A stretch of DNA of 64,000 nt. Origin: Terrimesophilobacter sp963702165 (GTDB taxonomy: Bacteria > Actinomycetota > Actinomycetes > Actinomycetales > Microbacteriaceae). The DNA lies in assembly GCA_963702165.1 (NCBI GenBank), contig OY969722.1, forward strand, positions 310,001 through 374,000, in the 5' to 3' direction. The notes under the pieces were generated by a model that saw only the letters and a list, made by a program, of their open reading frames with translations, made no database searches and was not told the origin of the DNA. The position numbers and the translations under genes are program-made. Each line of letters begins with the position of its first letter. Within the stretch, counting starts at the first letter, position 1. Shown here piece after piece: positions 60,675-64,000 of the stretch.

Positions 60675-61766
60675 ATGCGGTGGAGCGGCCAGCAGATCGA
60701 CCAGGAGCAACCGGATGCCCTTCCGGGGCTCGCGCGCCTGAACAACCTGGTGCGCACGGTCCGCACACCCGACTTCGAGGGTGTGACGTTCTACGAGGTG
60801 CTGGCGAAAAGCGCGCTCAACCACATCCCGAAGCAGACGGCGATGCCGTTCGGATGGACGATCAACCCGATGCGCGGCTGCCTGCACCGCTGCACCTACT
60901 GCTTCGCGCGGCCGACGCACCGCTACCTCGACCTGGATGCCGGCGACGACTTCGACACCCAGATCATCGTCAAGGTCAACGTGGCCGAGGTGCTCGCGAA
61001 GGAGCTGTCGAAGCCCAACTGGGGCAGGCATCCCGTCGCTCTCGGCACCAACACGGATCCGTACCAGCGGGCAGAGGGCCGCTACCGGCTCATGCCCGGG
61101 ATCATCTCCGCGCTCGCCGCCAGCGGAACCCCGCTGTCGATCCTGACCAAGGGAACCCTGCTGCGGCGCGACCTTCCGCTGCTCGCGGAAGCCAGCAGGG
61201 TCGTGCCGGTCGACCTCGCGATGTCGATCGCGATCTACGACGACGAGCTGCAGCAATCGGTCGAACCGGGAACTCCGACGGCGAAAGCGCGGCTCGCGAC
61301 GGTCACCGCGGTGCGCGAGGCGGGTCTTGCGTGCTCGGTGTTCATGATGCCGATCCTCCCGTTCCTCACCGACAGCAAGGAGCATCTGGATCTTGCGCTT
61401 CGCCAGGCGAAAGCGGCCGGCGCCAGCTCTGTGCTCTACACCGCGCTGCACCTGCGGCCCTTCACCAAGGAATGGTTCATGCAGTGGCTCGAGCGCGAGC
61501 ATCCGGAGCTCGTCGCGCGCTACGTCGCGCTGTACGGCGACAAGGCGTACGCGCCCACCGGCTACCGCAAGTGGCTGGCCGCGCGCATCCGTCCGCTGAT
61601 CCGCGCCCACGGCCTCGATCGTGGAAGAACCGATGCCGCAACCGGCGGGGTTCGTTCGAGCGCGCTCGGGATGCTCCGAGGCGACGATGGTGAGCGCTCC
61701 CTCATCGCAGAGGAACTGCCGCCGGGCATGGTCGCGCGCCTGGAATCCCAGCCCACCCTCTTCTAA
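60675..61766 (+). CDS. Rv2578c-family radical SAM protein
   Basis: 363 residues from ATG with AGGAGA upstream. MPFGWTINPMRGCLHRCTYCFARPTHRYLDLDAG holds the CxxxCxxC cluster ligands; KVNVAEVLAKELSKPNW, LGTNTDPYQRAEGRYRLM and ILTKGTLLRRDLPLL follow. Related to the spore photoproduct lyase/DNA-photolyase-like SPL group. Regulation by the SOS box suggests a repair role. I believe the mycobacterial orthologue has been discussed as DNA-damage-inducible, but cannot verify this here. Confidence 0.9.
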   Translation: MRWSGQQIDQEQPDALPGLARLNNLVRTVRTPDFEGVTFYEVLAKSALNHIPKQTAMPFGWTINPMRGCLHRCTYCFARPTHRYLDLDAGDDFDTQIIVKVNVAEVLAKELSKPNWGRHPVALGTNTDPYQRAEGRYRLMPGIISALAASGTPLSILTKGTLLRRDLPLLAEASRVVPVDLAMSIAIYDDELQQSVEPGTPTAKARLATVTAVREAGLACSVFMMPILPFLTDSKEHLDLALRQAKAAGASSVLYTALHLRPFTKEWFMQWLEREHPELVARYVALYGDKAYAPTGYRKWLAARIRPLIRAHGLDRGRTDAATGGVRSSALGMLRGDDGERSLIAEELPPGMVARLESQPTLF

Positions 61767-61881
61767 GCCAGCTGTTCATCTGGATCCCCCGTGAAGTTCA
61801 TGGGAAGCCAGCCTCGGCAGCGACTCGCGACCGTAGCATCGGCCTCAACAGCCGGGCGTTTGTAGGGGAGCAGGTTCGCTG

Positions 61882-62163
61882 GTGTCCAGTTCAGGGGAGC
61901 AATCGAGGTCAGCTGCGGCGCTGGCAACCGGACCGATACCTCGGCCCGCCGCGACCCCCGTCGGAAATGCGGACCTCACCGCCGTGATCCAGTACGGCGG
62001 ACGGCGTTTCGAATGCAAGCCGGAGATGGCGCGGATCTTCCTGAAGCGGGCACGAGCAGTCATCGAATGCGGAGAGCATGAACTGGTGCCTCTGCTCCAC
62101 AGCGAGGGCGTCGAACTTCTCCTGATCTCGCGAGCTACGCCGTATTCGCTGCTAGAGAACTAG
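61882..62163 (+). CDS. Hypothetical protein
   Basis: 93 residues from GTG, with GGGGAGCAGG upstream. N-terminal part Ser/Ala/Pro-rich; C-terminal VIQYGGRRFECKPEMARIFLKRARAVIECGEHELVPLLHSEGVELLLISRATPYSL looks folded. No domain known to me. Converges with the next gene, sharing the CTAG at 62160-62163 as both stop codons. Confidence 0.6.
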   Translation: MSSSGEQSRSAAALATGPIPRPAATPVGNADLTAVIQYGGRRFECKPEMARIFLKRARAVIECGEHELVPLLHSEGVELLLISRATPYSLLEN

Positions 62164-62345
62164 CCGCCAGAGCGCAAACTCGAAAGTTTTCGGGCGTTTT
62201 CTTCCACGTCGCGGAGTGTGCCCACCTCTCGGATCCCTGCAATGGCGGGGGAGTACCGGTAGTGCGCGACGTAGGTAGAACGATCCCTCTTGAGAACGGT
62301 TCGCAAGTTACTCAGGAAGACCGGAGGTTCGCCGATCAGGATCAT
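62160..62345 (-). CDS. Small hypothetical protein
   Basis: 61 residues from the ATG with TAGGAGAAG upstream. MILIGEPPVFLSNLRTVLKRDRSTYVAHYRYSPAIAG then charged REVGTLRDVEENARKL. No domain recognised. The gap 62346-62520 holds no other feature I can support. Confidence 0.55.
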   Translation of the reverse strand: MILIGEPPVFLSNLRTVLKRDRSTYVAHYRYSPAIAGIREVGTLRDVEENARKLSSLRSGG

Positions 62346-62520
62346 TTCTGGCACTTCTCCTAGTGGGTTGAGGGTCGGCGTGTTTGGTCCGCCGACTGGT
62401 CGACCTGGAGCGGTGCCCGGATGCTCGGCCCCTGAGTTTCCGTGCGCCGCGTGTGCCCCGCGCATCGACGTTCCACCACGCGTTCCCTAGACGCCTGACC
62501 CGGAAGACACAAGTACCCCC

Positions 62521-63279
62521 TTGCTGATCGAGAAGAAGCGTGCCTTCGATAAGCACGCCACACCCGAAAAAGCCGAAAACCAGAAGCCCAGTGGGCGGCG
62601 ACGTGGCGAAGCCAAGCGTGGCGTCCGCCACTTCACGGCGCGCTACCTCGGAGAACTCGGCCTCGGCATCGTCGCACTCGCGGTGATCGTCGGTGCCGGA
62701 GTAGGCGTGCCGGCCTACGGTGACGCTCTCGTCGTCGCATCCGACATGACGCCCATGGAGCAGGTCTCCGAGCAGGATCTCGCCCCGCAGGCAGTAGAGG
62801 TCCACAAGAAGACTCCGAAGCAAGCCGTGCACCGCGACACCTACGGTGCAACCGAGGCGCCGCCGGAGGTCGTCTGGCCCGTCGGTTCTGGTGCGACCAT
62901 CACGAGCGGGTTTGGTGCCAGGGCGGGCTGTTCCGTCGGCTGCAGCACCAACCACCAGGGCATCGACTTCACGCCCGGCGCGGGCGCCCCGATCGTGGCC
63001 GCAGCCGACGGCGTCGTGACCGCAGCCAACACCGGTGGAGCATACGGCGTGCACGTGCGCATCAAGAGCGTTGTCGCCGGCCAGGAGGTCGAGACCATGT
63101 ACGCACACATGCAGTACGGCTCGATGGCCGTCAGCGTCGGCCAGACCGTCACGGCCGGTCAGCTCATCGGCGCAGTCGGCAGCACCGGCGTCAGCACCGG
63201 CCCGCACCTGCACTTCGAGGTTCACGTGGGTGGAAGCCCCATCGAGCCGCTCGGCTGGCTGCGCGCAAACTCGGTCTGA
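62521..63279 (+). CDS. M23-family peptidoglycan endopeptidase, membrane-anchored
   Basis: 252 residues; the only in-frame start is TTG, with weak ribosome site. One N-terminal membrane helix (YLGELGLGIVALAVIVGAGVGVPAYG) after a basic stretch. LytM domain with NHQGIDFTPGAGAPIVAAADGVV (His, Asp zinc ligands), MYAHMQYGSMAVSVGQTVTAGQLIGAVGSTGVSTGPHLHFEVH (HxH). It would act on cell-wall cross-links outside the membrane. Confidence 0.88.
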   Translation: MLIEKKRAFDKHATPEKAENQKPSGRRRGEAKRGVRHFTARYLGELGLGIVALAVIVGAGVGVPAYGDALVVASDMTPMEQVSEQDLAPQAVEVHKKTPKQAVHRDTYGATEAPPEVVWPVGSGATITSGFGARAGCSVGCSTNHQGIDFTPGAGAPIVAAADGVVTAANTGGAYGVHVRIKSVVAGQEVETMYAHMQYGSMAVSVGQTVTAGQLIGAVGSTGVSTGPHLHFEVHVGGSPIEPLGWLRANSV

Positions 63280-63328
63280 GTCCGCGAGGGGAAACCGGCT
63301 CGGGCCGGCCACAGGCTAGCCTGAGCCG

Positions 63329-64000
63329 GTGCCCTCGAACCCACCGACAGTGTCGATCGTCATTCCCGCCTACAACGAGGAGGCGTCGATCAAGGGATGC
63401 GTGCTGGCCGCGGTCCTGCAGACCAGGCCGGCCCACGAGGTCATCGTCGTAGACAACCGCTCGACCGACCGCACCGCCGAGATTGTGAAGGGGCTGCAAG
63501 CGGAGCATCCGCAGCAGTCGATCATCTACTTTCAGCAGAACGACGTGCAGGGAATCATCCCCACCCGCAACGCGGGCCTCGACGCCGCGACGGGAGACGT
63601 GATCGGCAGAATCGACGCGGACTCCGTCATCGAACCGACCTGGGTCGAGGAAGTCCAGAAGGCGTTCGCCGATGAATCCGTCGCCGCGGCGACCGGCCCC
63701 GTCCTTTACTACGACATGCCACTGCGGCGGTTCGGGCTGAAGGCCGACGACCGTCTGCGTCGGGTCATCCTGAGCCTGTCCCGCGACTATCACTTCCTCT
63801 TCGGCAGCAACATGGCGATCCGGAGGCAAGCGTGGGAGACCATCCGCGCGGACACCTGCCTCGATGAGAAGGATGAACTGCACGAGGACATCGACTTGTC
63901 CATCCATCTCGCGGAACATCGACTGCGCGTGGCCTACGTGCGATCGATGGTGAGCGGAATGTCGGCCCGTCGAGTCGAGGACAGCCCGCGCGAATACAGC
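63329..64000 (+). CDS. Glycosyltransferase family 2 (C-terminus beyond window)
   Basis: 224 codons from GTG to the window edge, still open. VSIVIPAYNEEASIKGCVLAAVLQTRPAHEVIVVDNRSTDRTAEIV and the DxD in GRIDADSVIEPTWVEEV are GT2 landmarks, and LHEDIDLSIHL supplies the catalytic ED. Starts 49 bp after the M23 peptidase. Acceptor and donor unknown. Confidence 0.88.
   Translation, partial: MPSNPPTVSIVIPAYNEEASIKGCVLAAVLQTRPAHEVIVVDNRSTDRTAEIVKGLQAEHPQQSIIYFQQNDVQGIIPTRNAGLDAATGDVIGRIDADSVIEPTWVEEVQKAFADESVAAATGPVLYYDMPLRRFGLKADDRLRRVILSLSRDYHFLFGSNMAIRRQAWETIRADTCLDEKDELHEDIDLSIHLAEHRLRVAYVRSMVSGMSARRVEDSPREYS

Noticed and set aside
61767..61881. Possible small RNA or tRNA between the radical SAM gene and the hypothetical gene
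   Set aside because: No cloverleaf, T-loop motif or terminator is visible; only 115 bp of ordinary intergenic sequence.

Overview
The window is GC-rich, densely packed bacterial chromosome from an actinobacterium, most likely the family Microbacteriaceae. This rests on the ispG/proS/nusA/ylxR/infB/rbfA/truB/ribF core block, the RPGNNPF-type repeats in the IF-2 N-terminus, a DUF222 HNH endonuclease, the Rv2578c radical-SAM family, an actinobacterial LexA box and frequent GTG starts with 4-bp ATGA/GTGA overlaps. Both ends cut genes: a GntR regulator on the left and a family 2 glycosyltransferase on the right. No rRNA, tRNA, CRISPR array or insertion sequence was recognised.

Region 1 (1-11.4 kb) is a single-direction catabolic cluster. 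It has an FCD-type GntR regulator with candidate operators, a DAO-family FAD oxidase, a complete polar amino acid ABC importer (two permeases, ATPase, lipoprotein), an FMN alpha-hydroxy-acid oxidase, an opine-dehydrogenase-like protein, an LVIVD beta-propeller, a metal-dependent cyclase/formamidase and a fumarylacetoacetase. I know no described pathway with this gene set. The natural reading is uptake and breakdown of an amino-acid-derived or opine-like compound ending in an acylpyruvate, and it is the best candidate here for an undescribed system.

Region 2 (11.4-33.4 kb) is housekeeping: ispG; a bkdR-bkdA-bkdB-bkdC keto-acid dehydrogenase operon with a PrmC-like methyltransferase and a 2H phosphoesterase; then proS, nusA, ylxR, infB, rbfA, mutY, an oxidoreductase/HxlR pair, panE, truB, ribF, an MFS transporter and a ROK kinase. 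Many genes here (fumarylacetoacetase, E2, E1-beta, proS, nusA, infB, rbfA, mutY) carry single-base indels that break the frame. Essential genes are hit repeatedly, so these are almost certainly sequencing errors. rimP is missing from its usual place before nusA.

Region 3 (33.9-38.8 kb) is a deoxyribose-type operon: a SorC/DeoR regulator with an operator, deoC, and two aldehyde dehydrogenase genes that together resemble a split ALDH16. Region 4 (38.8-48.8 kb) is accessory: a CAP-domain surface protein, GDPD, HNH endonuclease, NYN RNase, CSD-DUF1294, a PD-(D/E)XK-like protein, a lipoprotein, DUF1905, an alcohol dehydrogenase and an autoregulated XRE/membrane pair. Region 5 (48.8-64 kb) mixes small regulatory modules (two ArsR-SRPBCC pairs, an ECF42-type sigma factor with its DGPF partner), a pyrimidine-dimer glycosylase-like protein, a PLP decarboxylase, nnrE, an LLM oxidoreductase, a LexA-boxed radical-SAM gene, an M23 peptidase and the partial glycosyltransferase.
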